Both the position numbers and the translations under genes were made by a program. A stretch of DNA of 64,000 nucleotides from Deltaproteobacteria bacterium (GTDB taxonomy: Bacteria > UBA10199 > JACPAL01), in the NCBI GenBank assembly GCA_016180855.1, contig JACPAL010000010.1:54988-118987 (forward strand), read 5' to 3'. Below the pieces are notes generated by a model. The model was not told the origin of the DNA, did not search any database, and saw only the letters and a list, made by a program, of their open reading frames with translations. Positions 43,251-50,818 of the stretch are shown here, one piece after another (the stretch's first letter is position 1; each line of letters opens with the position of its first letter).

Positions 43251-43978
43251 CGCTCGAAATGGATTTGAGATTCCTTAAATCCGATCTCGAGTGCTGTTTT
43301 CTGAACCTCTTTGACCATGCTGCCAAGACCGCAGATGTAGATCTGGCTCTCTCGTGGATCGGTCAGAAACTTTTTTAATTTCTCCTGAACATAACCGACC
43401 TCCCCGTTCCAATCCTTGGGACGCGAGACGGTCGGTACAAAGTGAAATCCCTTTTCTCTCTTTTCCAGCTCGCGCCATTCCTTTTCGTAGAGGATCTCCT
43501 CCTCATGACGGACCCCGAAGATAAGCCAGACCTTCCGCGCCTCCAAGACCTTTTTGTGATGGTAGAGTGAGAAAATCATACTCCGAAACGGGGCGATCCC
43601 GGTGCCGGTTGCCACAAAAACTGGTGAATAGTCGACCGGCTCCTTCATCAGAAACTTCCCGTACGGAAGGCTGACCAAAACCTTGTCCCCCTCCTTCTGT
43701 TGCCAGAGCCAGTTGGAGCCGGGGCCTCCCTCCACCCGCTTGATACAGAGATCTAGTGTCCCCCCCTCATGAGGACCGGAGGCGATGGAATACGCCCGCC
43801 GGAGGGGCTTCCCCGACTTGGGGTCAAGCCCGCAAATCTCCGGTATATGGATACTGCAAAATTGTCCCGGTTGAAAAAGGACTTGTTGCCCCTTTGGGAA
43901 GCGGAGTCGGAAGTGCTTGACCGTCGGGGTGAGATTGATGATCTGTTCCAGTGTTGTTGTGATCGGTTCGAGAGGCAT
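43241..43978 (-). CDS. Ferredoxin-NADP reductase-type flavoprotein
   Basis: A 245-residue FAD/NAD(P)H oxidoreductase. RRAYSIAS is the FAD-binding motif, GTGIAPFRSMI and CGLGSMVKEVQ belong to the NAD(P) domain, and it ends in FERYD. There is no 2Fe-2S domain, so it would pass electrons between NAD(P)H and a separate carrier such as ferredoxin. It is divergent from queG, whose enzyme needs such a low-potential electron source, so a partnership is possible. Confidence 0.85.
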   Translation of the reverse strand: MPLEPITTTLEQIINLTPTVKHFRLRFPKGQQVLFQPGQFCSIHIPEICGLDPKSGKPLRRAYSIASGPHEGGTLDLCIKRVEGGPGSNWLWQQKEGDKVLVSLPYGKFLMKEPVDYSPVFVATGTGIAPFRSMIFSLYHHKKVLEARKVWLIFGVRHEEEILYEKEWRELEKREKGFHFVPTVSRPKDWNGEVGYVQEKLKKFLTDPRESQIYICGLGSMVKEVQKTALEIGFKESQIHFERYD

Positions 43979-43991
43979 AATTCACCCTTTA

Positions 43992-44020
43992 TGCCCCTCT
44001 ATTAATGTAAGAGAGGGGCA
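43992..44020. promoter_or_regulatory. Inverted repeat between divergent FNR-like gene and queG
   Basis: TGCCCCTCT (43992-44000) and AGAGGGGCA (44012-44020) are a perfect 9-bp inverted repeat with an 11-base spacer, 14 bases upstream of the FNR-like ATG. It may be an operator or a palindromic repeat remnant. Confidence 0.4.
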
Positions 44021-44053
44021 GGTGCAACTATGGATATCAAGAAGGGGTGAGTT

Positions 44054-45109
44054 ATGAATCTCTCCGAAAAAATCAAACAGAAAGCCCACGAGCTGGGGTT
44101 TGATCTAGTTGGCATTACGCCGGTCAAACCGGTTCCTGATTTTGACTTCTTCCGCTGGTGGTTGGGCCAAGGTTTTGCGGGGATGATGAATTATCTGCAT
44201 CGTGGATTGGAGAAGAGGGGAGATCCTGAAAAGATCCTGCCGGGAGCCCGGTCAATCATCTGTTGTGGGCTGAATTATGATTCGGGGCAAATTCGATCAA
44301 TTTCGCCGGAGGGGGTGGTTCGCCGGAAGGGGGACCCCCACCGGACCGCACCCCTGCCTATGGCGGGGGGAGAACCGCTGGGGGATGACGGCGAGATAGG
44401 ACCCGCTCCGGCGACAGGAGATTCAATGGCCTGGATCTCCTCCTACGCCTGGGGAGAGGATTACCATGAAGTGATCGGAGAAAAACTTGAGCAGTTGGAG
44501 ATCTTCATCCAGCAAGAGATTGATTCGTCGGCAAAAACAAAATCGTATGTTGATACGGGACCGATTCTGGAGCGGAGTTATGCCGCTCGCGCCGGGCTTG
44601 GATGGATCGGCAAGAATACCTGCCTCATCAATAACGGTGTCGGCTCTTTTCTCTTTCTTGGAGAGGTCCTCACGACCATTCCTCTCCGCTATGATCAGCC
44701 GGCCTTGGATCAATGTGGGAGTTGCACCAAGTGTCTCGAGGTCTGCCCTACCAAGGCGCTTACGGAGCCTTATGTGATGGATGCCACAAAATGTATCTCA
44801 TACCTTACGATCGAACACAAAGGGGAGTTCTCAGAAGAGCAGGGGCAGAGGGTTGGCAATCATCTCTATGGCTGCGATATCTGTCAGGAAGTCTGTCCCT
44901 ATAATGAGAGAAATTCGAAGAGCTCCGTCCCCGAGTTTTACCCTAGAAAAGAGTTTGTTGCCCCTCACTTAAAAGAGATAGAGTCGATCCGGGAAGAAGA
45001 ATTTCAAAAAATACGCCATGGGAGCGCCATGAAAAGAATCAAATGGAAACAATGGGTTAGAAACTTGAGAGCAATCCTAAAGAATCAGAGTTCAACGGAT
45101 CGGAAATAA
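44054..45109 (+). CDS. queG: Epoxyqueuosine reductase
   Basis: QueG reduces epoxyqueuosine to queuosine in tRNA, using cobalamin and two 4Fe-4S clusters. The cluster motifs are CGSCTKCLEVCPTKAL and GCDICQEVCPYN; SYVDTGPILERSYAARAGLGWIGKNT is the family signature. Residues about 84-121 (between NYDSGQIRSI and SMAWISSYAWGEDYHEVI) are a Gly/Pro-rich insertion not usual in QueG, encoded by a GC-rich block bounded by an inverted repeat. Start ATG follows AAGGGGTGAGTT. Confidence 0.93.
   Translation: MNLSEKIKQKAHELGFDLVGITPVKPVPDFDFFRWWLGQGFAGMMNYLHRGLEKRGDPEKILPGARSIICCGLNYDSGQIRSISPEGVVRRKGDPHRTAPLPMAGGEPLGDDGEIGPAPATGDSMAWISSYAWGEDYHEVIGEKLEQLEIFIQQEIDSSAKTKSYVDTGPILERSYAARAGLGWIGKNTCLINNGVGSFLFLGEVLTTIPLRYDQPALDQCGSCTKCLEVCPTKALTEPYVMDATKCISYLTIEHKGEFSEEQGQRVGNHLYGCDICQEVCPYNERNSKSSVPEFYPRKEFVAPHLKEIESIREEEFQKIRHGSAMKRIKWKQWVRNLRAILKNQSSTDRK
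44303..44414 (+). repeat. GC-rich insertion bounded by inverted repeat, in frame in queG
   Basis: TCGCCGGAG (44303-44311) and CTCCGGCGA (44406-44414) are perfect inverted repeats around a GC-rich interior containing GGAAGGGGGACCCCCACCGG. The piece encodes residues that the QueG family does not normally have and keeps the frame. Confidence 0.6.
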
Positions 45110-45188
45110 GGTCGAAACTTAGAGGGGCTGGTGATCGATAATTGTTCTGTCGTTTTTATTTGCAAAATTCTAAGGAGGTCTAAATCCT

Positions 45189-45866
45189 ATGGGGAATCTA
45201 ATTAAAGGTGAGTGCCCGCCGACGGTGGGTGATTTTAACGAGAAGTGTTATTACTGGCCCGAGGATCACGATAATTTCTTCAACGGCCCAAGAATGGGGG
45301 CCGATGTTTGTCCTGAGAGTAATGGAGAAGAAACTTGCACCAAGATTTTGAACGCCAAAGCACAAGGTGGGGGAAGTGGAAGTCAGGCCGGAAGTACCAT
45401 TAGAGGCTGGAAAGAAGGTGAGTTCTCCAGTGGTCCTGTCGGTTTTGGCGTTGGTTATTACGGGGCCGACCAGGTTGTTGATGGTGAAACGTTGCGGAGG
45501 TGGAGCGGGATTGGTGCCAATGCCGCCTTCTCAGCAAGCCCTTTTATCTGGGGTATTGCCAACCTGACCCTCTCGGTTGATGGAAATCTGGGCTTTGGTG
45601 ATGGGATCGAGGCGAATGGTGGGGTCGGGCCAGCCTTTAGTATTGGGCTCCCTGCTATTGTTCGTGGATGGGGGGCTTTTAAGGCAAGGGGCATTGCTGC
45701 ATCGGGAACTGAAGAGAGGGAGGCAGCGGCTGGTTGGGGTTTGAATCCGGAGGCCGGTTTGAGCGTCTTCTTCCTCGATTTCCGTTGGGTCTTTCCGGCG
45801 GTTACGGGAGGTGAGACACGGCAGGGGAATAGCTTCTTTGCCGGTGTGAGTCTTGGACTTCCGTAG
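45189..45866 (+). CDS. Beta-rich hypothetical protein without signal peptide
   Basis: A 225-residue protein with a strong SD (TAAGGAGG). The N-terminal 60 residues contain four cysteines (GECPP, EKCYY, DVCPE, ETCTK) and a Gly/Ser linker. From GPVGFGVGYYG on it alternates hydrophobic and small/polar residues with regular glycines (NLTLSVDGNLGFGDGIEANGGVGPAFSIGLP...), like a small beta barrel, and ends in SLGLP. There is no signal peptide. In style it resembles 3545-4162 and 4300-4914, but I cannot show homology. A terminator follows. Confidence 0.7.
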   Translation: MGNLIKGECPPTVGDFNEKCYYWPEDHDNFFNGPRMGADVCPESNGEETCTKILNAKAQGGGSGSQAGSTIRGWKEGEFSSGPVGFGVGYYGADQVVDGETLRRWSGIGANAAFSASPFIWGIANLTLSVDGNLGFGDGIEANGGVGPAFSIGLPAIVRGWGAFKARGIAASGTEEREAAAGWGLNPEAGLSVFFLDFRWVFPAVTGGETRQGNSFFAGVSLGLP

Positions 45867-45891
45867 TCCTTAATTATAAAGATGAGATGTC

Positions 45892-45925
45892 AAAAGGCCG
45901 ACCGGGTTTCCGGTCGGCCTTTTTT
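45892..45925 (+). terminator. Rho-independent terminator
   Basis: Perfect 12-bp stem AAGGCCGACCGG / CCGGTCGGCCTT with loop GTTT and a T-run. Confidence 0.95.
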
Positions 45926-45956
45926 GTTGGGGGCTTGGCAAATGGCTTGAGGCGGG

Positions 45957-45985
45957 TTGACAGCCCTTGAGGCTATCCCTATAGT
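45957..45985 (+). promoter_or_regulatory. Sigma-70 promoter of erpA
   Basis: TTGACA (45957-45962), 17-base spacer, TATAGT (45980-45985), 27 bases before the erpA ATG. A GTACGTAC palindrome lies just downstream near the expected transcription start. Confidence 0.8.
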
Positions 45986-46012
45986 TAGGTCGTACGTACT
46001 AAAGGAGATATT

Positions 46013-46390
46013 ATGAATCCACAGACAGAGTCATTTGATTTACCATCGGTTGGTTCCCAGAGGCCGATTTTGGACGTCACCGAAAGTGCCGCAAAGCGGG
46101 TCAGGACGTTCGCCGAGCAGAATAAGGAGGCGGCCGGGAAGCAGTTTCGTGTCTATATCCAGGGGGGTGGTTGCTCCGGCTTTGAGTATGGCTTCAAGTT
46201 TGATGATCAGCGCGATGATGATTTGACGCTCGAATTTCATGGAATCAAGGTCCTGCTTGACCCGGCCAGTCTTAATTATTTGAAAGGCTCCACGGTTGAT
46301 TGGGTCGAGGATTTTCGTGGTTCGGGCTTCGTTGTTAGAAATCCCAATGCGACCGGGACCTGCGGGTGTGGCACCTCGTTTTCTGTTTGA
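46013..46390 (+). CDS. erpA: Iron-sulfur cluster insertion protein, ErpA/IscA type
   Basis: A 125-residue A-type carrier that delivers Fe-S clusters to apoproteins. The three cluster cysteines are present in GGGCSGF and TGTCGCGTSF; LDVTESAAKRVR and LDPASLNYLKGSTVDWVEDFRGSGFVVRNPNA are typical. The N terminus has about 20 extra residues. The SD is AAGGAGA. A clear promoter is upstream. The ErpA/IscA distinction is based on general resemblance. Confidence 0.9.
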   Translation: MNPQTESFDLPSVGSQRPILDVTESAAKRVRTFAEQNKEAAGKQFRVYIQGGGCSGFEYGFKFDDQRDDDLTLEFHGIKVLLDPASLNYLKGSTVDWVEDFRGSGFVVRNPNATGTCGCGTSFSV

Positions 46391-46462
46391 TATCCCCCAA
46401 TAGTCTCTTGCATCACCAGGCACTATTCACTAAACATGTGAAAAGTTTCGTGCAGGGCAGGG

Positions 46463-46678
46463 CTCAGTCCTTCGACTTGCGTTGCTCGCTCAGGACTTTT
46501 CGGAGCGAGACTTCGTGGTCCACGGAATGCTGAGCGAGTCCGGAGGACGAGCCGAAGCATGGGGCTGTAGCTCAGTCCTTTGACTCGCGTTGCTCGCTCA
46601 GAACTTTTCGGAGCGAGACTTCGTGGTCCACGGAATGCTGAGCGAGTCCGGAGGACGAGCCGAAGCATGGGGCTGTAG
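46463..46678 (+). repeat. Two tandem 108-nt repeats ending in the tRNA-Ala 5' end
   Basis: Units 46463-46570 and 46571-46678 are nearly identical (about four substitutions near the start). Each ends with GGGGCTGTAG and runs into CTCAGT, so the first 16 bases of tRNA-Ala appear at 46561-46576 and again in the real gene at 46669-46684. The interior holds CTCGCTCAG and CTGAGCGAG as inverted copies. Confidence 0.92.
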
Positions 46679-46741
46679 CTCAGTTGGGAGAGCGCTACCT
46701 TCGCAAGGTAGAGGCCGCCGGTTCGATCCCGGCCAGCTCCA
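46669..46741 (+). tRNA. tRNA-Ala (CGC)
   Basis: Acceptor GGGGCTG / CAGCTCC with a G-U pair, D arm GCTCAGTTGGGAGAGC, anticodon stem CTACC/GGTAG with loop TTCGCAA (anticodon CGC, codon GCG), T arm CCGGTTCGATCCCGG. No complete CCA is encoded. Confidence 0.95.
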
Positions 46742-46747
46742 CAGTGA

Positions 46748-47533
46748 ATGAAAATCATCGCTCACGAAAACATCTTTATCCGAAGCCTGAGGCCGTCACG
46801 GGCCGAAGCGGATATCTGGTTCATCCACGGATTTGGGGAATCGGGTCTTTCGTTCAGGGAGGCGTTTGACTCGCCACTCGCCAAAAACTTCCGCCTTTTT
46901 GCCCCAGACTTTCCCGGCTTCGGCGTGAGCCCTTTTCAGTCGCGGCGAGGGAGCTTGAGAGGTTCAACAAGGCTTCTGGGGGAGTTGATCGATCAGTTTT
47001 CGAAGGGTCGTCCGATCCTCCTCGTGGCCCATTCCTTGGGGGGGATTGTTGGAACCTGGACCGTCCAAGAACGCCCCAAACAGGTTCGGGCCTATATCAG
47101 CATTGAAGGGAACCTCACCCGGTCCGACACGTTTTTCAGTGGTCTGGCCGCCAAGGCGAAATCAGCGGGGAAATTTTATCATTTCTTCAAGGGGCAGATC
47201 CTTGCCAAGGCCAAGGGACACGAGGAACTCGAGCGTTATTTTGCGAGTCTCCGTTTTGCCGATCCGCGAGCCCTTATTGCCTGGGGGCGTTCCGGAGTTG
47301 AGGCCACCGGGCTGGATAGATCGGGGGAGGAGTTCGCAGGACTTACGTGTCGAAAGATCTATTTCTGGGGAGAGGAGAGCATGGCTCATAGGTCCCGTGA
47401 ATTCTTAAGGGACAAAGACATTGATCATCGTTGTTTCAAGAAATGTGGTCATTGGCCGATGATTGAAAAGCCCAAAGAATGTTACGAGGCTATCTCAGAA
47501 TGGCTTGTCAGGCCTAGGAGCCTGTCGGAATAA
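46748..47533 (+). CDS. Alpha/beta hydrolase
   Basis: A 261-residue hydrolase: oxyanion HGFGESG, nucleophile elbow VAHSLGGIVG (Ser), and catalytic His in KKCGHWPMIEKP. Substrate unknown; the fold covers esterases, lipases and dienelactone-type enzymes. The ATG is only six bases after tRNA-Ala and has no SD, so after RNase P/Z processing of a shared transcript the mRNA would be practically leaderless. The final residues RSLSE and the stop come from the inverted repeat at 47515-47675. Confidence 0.82.
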   Translation: MKIIAHENIFIRSLRPSRAEADIWFIHGFGESGLSFREAFDSPLAKNFRLFAPDFPGFGVSPFQSRRGSLRGSTRLLGELIDQFSKGRPILLVAHSLGGIVGTWTVQERPKQVRAYISIEGNLTRSDTFFSGLAAKAKSAGKFYHFFKGQILAKAKGHEELERYFASLRFADPRALIAWGRSGVEATGLDRSGEEFAGLTCRKIYFWGEESMAHRSREFLRDKDIDHRCFKKCGHWPMIEKPKECYEAISEWLVRPRSLSE

Positions 47534-47675
47534 TGCTCCGGCTGCAGATTTCACTGGTCGCCGTCTGCCTTCGTCAGATTTCGCAAAAAGTCCTCGACGT
47601 AGCGCACCGGCTACGCCTGCGGGCTTTTTGCTTATCTTCCTTGTCACTTTCGTCGATTACTCCGACAGGCTCCTA
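47515..47675. repeat. Long inverted repeat forming both ends of convergent genes
   Basis: TAGGAGCCTGTCGGAATAAT (47515-47534) and ATTACTCCGACAGGCTCCTA (47656-47675) match at 19 of 20 positions as inverted copies. The 5' arm contains the stop of the hydrolase and the 3' arm the stop of znuB, so both proteins end in RSLSE. The interior has GTAGCGCACCGGCTACG. It may act as a two-way terminator. Confidence 0.85.
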
Positions 47676-48478
47676 GAGCGGCATGCCTTAAGAAGGAACG
47701 ACAAAAGAAGGGTCAGTCCGAAACCAACAACAATCGTCGGTCCAGTTGGAAGATCCCATAAATAAGAAGCGGTAATACCGGCTAAGCTTGTGATCGTTCC
47801 CAGAATCCAGCCAAGGAAGATTCTCATCCTCAGGCTATCAAAAAAGAGAAAGCTGCAGAGGGCCGGTACAATCAGGAAGGAGAAGACCAGCAAGATCCCG
47901 CCGATTTGTACGGAACTCGTGATGACCAATCCAAAGGAGAGATAAAAAACCAGATCCCAGAACCACACCTTTAATCCTCTTTGTTCGGCCTCTTCCGGTT
48001 TGGTCGAAATCAAAATCAATTTTCCCCTCACCAAAAAATGGAAGATACCGAGGATCAGATAAATGACCGCCGTCTTGAGGATCTGTGCCCAGCTCACCCA
48101 GAGAATATTTCCTGCCAGGATATATTTCAGATGTTCCGACCCATGAGGGATTTTATCCGACAAGAGGATGGCGAGTGCGGAGCTCATGGCAAAAGAGACG
48201 CCGATAATCGCCTCCTGTGGTATCTTCTTGTCACGGAAATAGGCGAAGAAAAGAGCCCCCAGAAAGGTAAAGCCCAACGTGAAGAAATAGGCCGTTTGAC
48301 TATCAGGCGGTAGTCCGATCAAAAAGGCGACTGTCATCCCCAGAGCGGCAATCTGGGCGAGCGCAATATCGACAAAGATAACCCCACGGCTGATGACGTG
48401 GATTCCAAGATAGGTATGGATACCCGTCAGGACGAGACAGGCGGCAAAGGCAGGGAGGAGAAATAGGAGGGCGTTCAT
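47657..48478 (-). CDS. znuB: Zinc/manganese ABC transporter permease
   Basis: A 273-residue inner-membrane permease of the ZnuB/MntB (ABC-3) family with about eight helices. Landmarks: HVISRGVIFVDIALAQIAALG near the N terminus, the EAA-like loop region YFRDKKIPQEAIIG, and SVQIGGILLVFSFLIVPALC. Its ATG overlaps the znuA stop by four bases. The ATP-binding subunit is not next to it and is not in this window. The last five residues are repeat-derived. Confidence 0.88.
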   Translation of the reverse strand: MNALLFLLPAFAACLVLTGIHTYLGIHVISRGVIFVDIALAQIAALGMTVAFLIGLPPDSQTAYFFTLGFTFLGALFFAYFRDKKIPQEAIIGVSFAMSSALAILLSDKIPHGSEHLKYILAGNILWVSWAQILKTAVIYLILGIFHFLVRGKLILISTKPEEAEQRGLKVWFWDLVFYLSFGLVITSSVQIGGILLVFSFLIVPALCSFLFFDSLRMRIFLGWILGTITSLAGITASYLWDLPTGPTIVVGFGLTLLLSFLLKACRSRSLSE

Positions 48479-49371
48479 AGCGCTCCCTTCATCTTTTCAA
48501 TCAAGAATTGAAAAAGCCCTTCATAAGAGTCCACCCCCGAATCGCCACCGACCGAGGTAGGAAGAACCAGGAATTTGGAACCGGTCTTTTCCGAAAGTTC
48601 GCGTGCCGGTTTTGGATCATAATAATTTTCGGTGATGATGAGGGGGATCCTCTCCGTTTTAATGAGATCAATGAGATAAAGAATATGGGACGGTGTTGGG
48701 GGAATCCCCGGCTTCGGTTCGATCAAGCCCTCCACTTTCAGATCCGCCCAATCGACAAAATAGGAAAAACTCTTATGATGGGTGATGACGGTTCGTCCGC
48801 GGACGGATGCCAGCTCCTTTTCCCATTGAGTGATCCGTTTGGAGAAGGAAGATTCCCACGTTTTGAAGTTTTCAGCATAGGTGGTGGCATGGGTCGGATC
48901 AAGCCGACCCAGTCGGTCGGCGATATTTTTAGCAATGATCAGACCGTTTTTCGGGTTCATCCAATAGTGCGGGTTCCCCATGGGATGGACATCTCCCATC
49001 GATCGGTCGATCGGTCCGGTTGGGATTTCCAGAATCCTTAAGTGGTCGGAGGCAATCAGGTGGCCTGGTTGTCCCAATTGCATTTTGGGATTTCGGGATT
49101 GGGTGAGGAGCACCGGTAACCAGCCAATCTCCAACTCCAATCCAACCTCAATAAGAAGATCAGCCTGGTTCAAAAGGACGGTGTAACTCGGTTTTGGCTC
49201 CAGATAGTGTGGATCTTGATCTCCACGGGCCAGGCTCTTTACCTCAACCGCATCCCCTCCCACTTTTCGTACCAATTCGGCCAGGTCCGGGATTGTTGTC
49301 ACGATCTTGAGTTTAGCGGAGGTGGTCAGAGGGAGGAGTAAAATTAAAGCTGTTAAAAATATTTTTTTCAT
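48475..49371 (-). CDS. znuA: Zinc/manganese ABC transporter binding protein
   Basis: A 298-residue periplasmic metal-binding protein of cluster A-I (ZnuA/TroA). Signal peptide [15 protein letters not shown]. Likely metal ligands are His in DPHYLEP, GNPHYWMNP and THHKSFSYF, plus an acidic residue near TENYYD. The His-rich loop typical of many ZnuA proteins is very short (GDVHPMGNPHY), so Mn or another ion is possible. It is followed by the permease and preceded by a porin gene eight bases away, forming porin-znuA-znuB. Confidence 0.9.
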   Translation of the reverse strand: MKKIFLTALILLLPLTTSAKLKIVTTIPDLAELVRKVGGDAVEVKSLARGDQDPHYLEPKPSYTVLLNQADLLIEVGLELEIGWLPVLLTQSRNPKMQLGQPGHLIASDHLRILEIPTGPIDRSMGDVHPMGNPHYWMNPKNGLIIAKNIADRLGRLDPTHATTYAENFKTWESSFSKRITQWEKELASVRGRTVITHHKSFSYFVDWADLKVEGLIEPKPGIPPTPSHILYLIDLIKTERIPLIITENYYDPKPARELSEKTGSKFLVLPTSVGGDSGVDSYEGLFQFLIEKMKGAL

Positions 49372-49379
49372 AATTTCTC

Positions 49380-50471
49380 CTAAAATGCATGCGCTCCATG
49401 AGACCCCATGCTGAACTCCAACTGCAGGAAGGCGGCATGAACTCTGCGAGCGTTGCTCGTTTTATCATATTCATATTCGAGACGGATTCGGGAGAACTCG
49501 GTTGGATTGAACGTCACGGTTGGTGTGGCTCGCCATTCTTTGACGATCGTATCCTGAGGGAGTCCCATTTGGTCATAACGCATTCCGAGATGCCATCTTT
49601 TCAGGAATTGATAATCGACGTAGCTGTAAAGCCCACCCTCCTCGGTCAGTCTCCCTGCCCCTTGCCTCCAACGATAAATATATTCCGACTGCCACGTGAC
49701 GCTTCGGTAAGAGGCCGGTTTCCATTTAAAGAGAAAATCCCCTCCAAAAAGTCGCGTCTGGTTCCCCAGGTCCGTATCGTTAAATCCCGAGGCTGCAGAG
49801 GTTCCTAGAAGGATTGTTGTATTTTTCGAGGTGTCAAACCCGGTTGAGACCCTCCCTTGGTAGACAAAATCTCCAGGCCTCCCGCCACCAAAGCTTGTCT
49901 CATTCTCTCCATTACTAAAGGTTCCTTGCAATTGCAGAAAGAAGGGGGTTGGCAGGAGATAGGAAATCTCCGCCCCCAGCTCGCTCAAATTCTCAGGCCC
50001 CAGAAGATATTTATTCACGAGTGGCAGATTGGCGAAATCCCATGTCTCCAGATGTTTCTGGTTCTGTCGGCCAAACGGGAGGAGAAATTTTCCTCCCCGG
50101 ATTTGTAACCCTTTGATAAGCCCGAGTGTCGTGACATACCCCTCTTCAAGCTCCACGCCGACTTCCTGAAAGGAGAGAAACAGATCCCCCCTAAGATAAG
50201 GATCGATAACAGATTGGAAGGCGATCTCGATCTCCTGCAGCGTAAAGCCGGATCTTGCCGGATCATGCCCCGTTTCCCCGGCCGGTTCATCGGAGAAATA
50301 AGCTGCGGCAACCGTCCCAATCAGGCTGATATCGGGGAGCAGCTTCTGAGCTGATCTGGGAACCACCACGGGCTGTCCGTCAGATCTGCTTTCATAGGGA
50401 TAAACGGGGGCAGGACCCAAGAGAACTCCCACACCCATAAAAATTAGCAACAACAAGAACCGTTTGTTCAT
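49380..50471 (-). CDS. Outer-membrane porin associated with metal uptake
   Basis: A 363-residue beta-barrel protein. The start ATG 50471 is preceded by AGAGGGGGT; an in-frame upstream extension lacks family likeness. A signal peptide (RFLLLLIFMGVGVLLGPAPVYP) is followed by alternating amphipathic strands and a C-terminal HAF (aromatic end). The layout resembles OprO/OprP- or DcaP-type porins (GKFLLPFGRQNQKH is a common porin sentence). Position upstream of znuA suggests it lets metal ions or chelates through the outer membrane; no Zur box could be recognised. Confidence 0.8.
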   Translation of the reverse strand: MNKRFLLLLIFMGVGVLLGPAPVYPYESRSDGQPVVVPRSAQKLLPDISLIGTVAAAYFSDEPAGETGHDPARSGFTLQEIEIAFQSVIDPYLRGDLFLSFQEVGVELEEGYVTTLGLIKGLQIRGGKFLLPFGRQNQKHLETWDFANLPLVNKYLLGPENLSELGAEISYLLPTPFFLQLQGTFSNGENETSFGGGRPGDFVYQGRVSTGFDTSKNTTILLGTSAASGFNDTDLGNQTRLFGGDFLFKWKPASYRSVTWQSEYIYRWRQGAGRLTEEGGLYSYVDYQFLKRWHLGMRYDQMGLPQDTIVKEWRATPTVTFNPTEFSRIRLEYEYDKTSNARRVHAAFLQLEFSMGSHGAHAF

Positions 50472-50614
50472 GTTTGTACCCCCTCTTTTAAGAGCGGCTG
50501 TCTCTTTATTAGAACTCACTTAATTATAGAAAAGTCCAGTTTTTTCGCTTGCTAATGGTTTCAACGTTAATGCATTTTGACTCACCTGAAGGGTGTGTTG
50601 AAAAATAGACTTTT

Positions 50615-50803
50615 GGGGACTGTTCAAAAATGTCCAGCGGTTCGACAAGCTCACCGTCCTGAGCGAAGTCGAAGGAATGCAAGGCGCCCGCGAATAAGCA
50701 ACCGGGGCGTACTTGGTGGTACGTGAGGATTGCGAGTGAGCGGGCAAGACTTCGGCTGAGCTCAGTCGAAGCCCGTAGCAGATGGCATTTTTCAACAGTC
50801 CCC
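50615..50803. repeat. Long imperfect inverted repeat (intergenic family member 2)
   Basis: GGGGACTGTTCAAAAATG (50615-50632) and CATTTTTCAACAGTCCCC (to 50803) are near-perfect inverted arms. The interior has GCGTACTTGGTGGTACG like the element after glnA, and a nested GTCCTGAGCGAAGTCGAAGGA motif related to the tRNA-Ala repeat. It fills the gap between the divergent porin and trmJ; apart from it nothing is seen there. Confidence 0.85.
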
Positions 50804-50818
50804 TGAAAGAGGTGAGCA

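Noticed and set aside
46463..46678. CRISPR array at the tandem repeat before tRNA-Ala
   Set aside because: Units are contiguous 108-mers without unique spacers, and no cas genes are present.
50472..50580. Zur operator before porin-znuA-znuB
   Set aside because: The AT-rich stretch has no convincing GTTATA-type palindrome; CGTTAATGCATTTTG is too weak.
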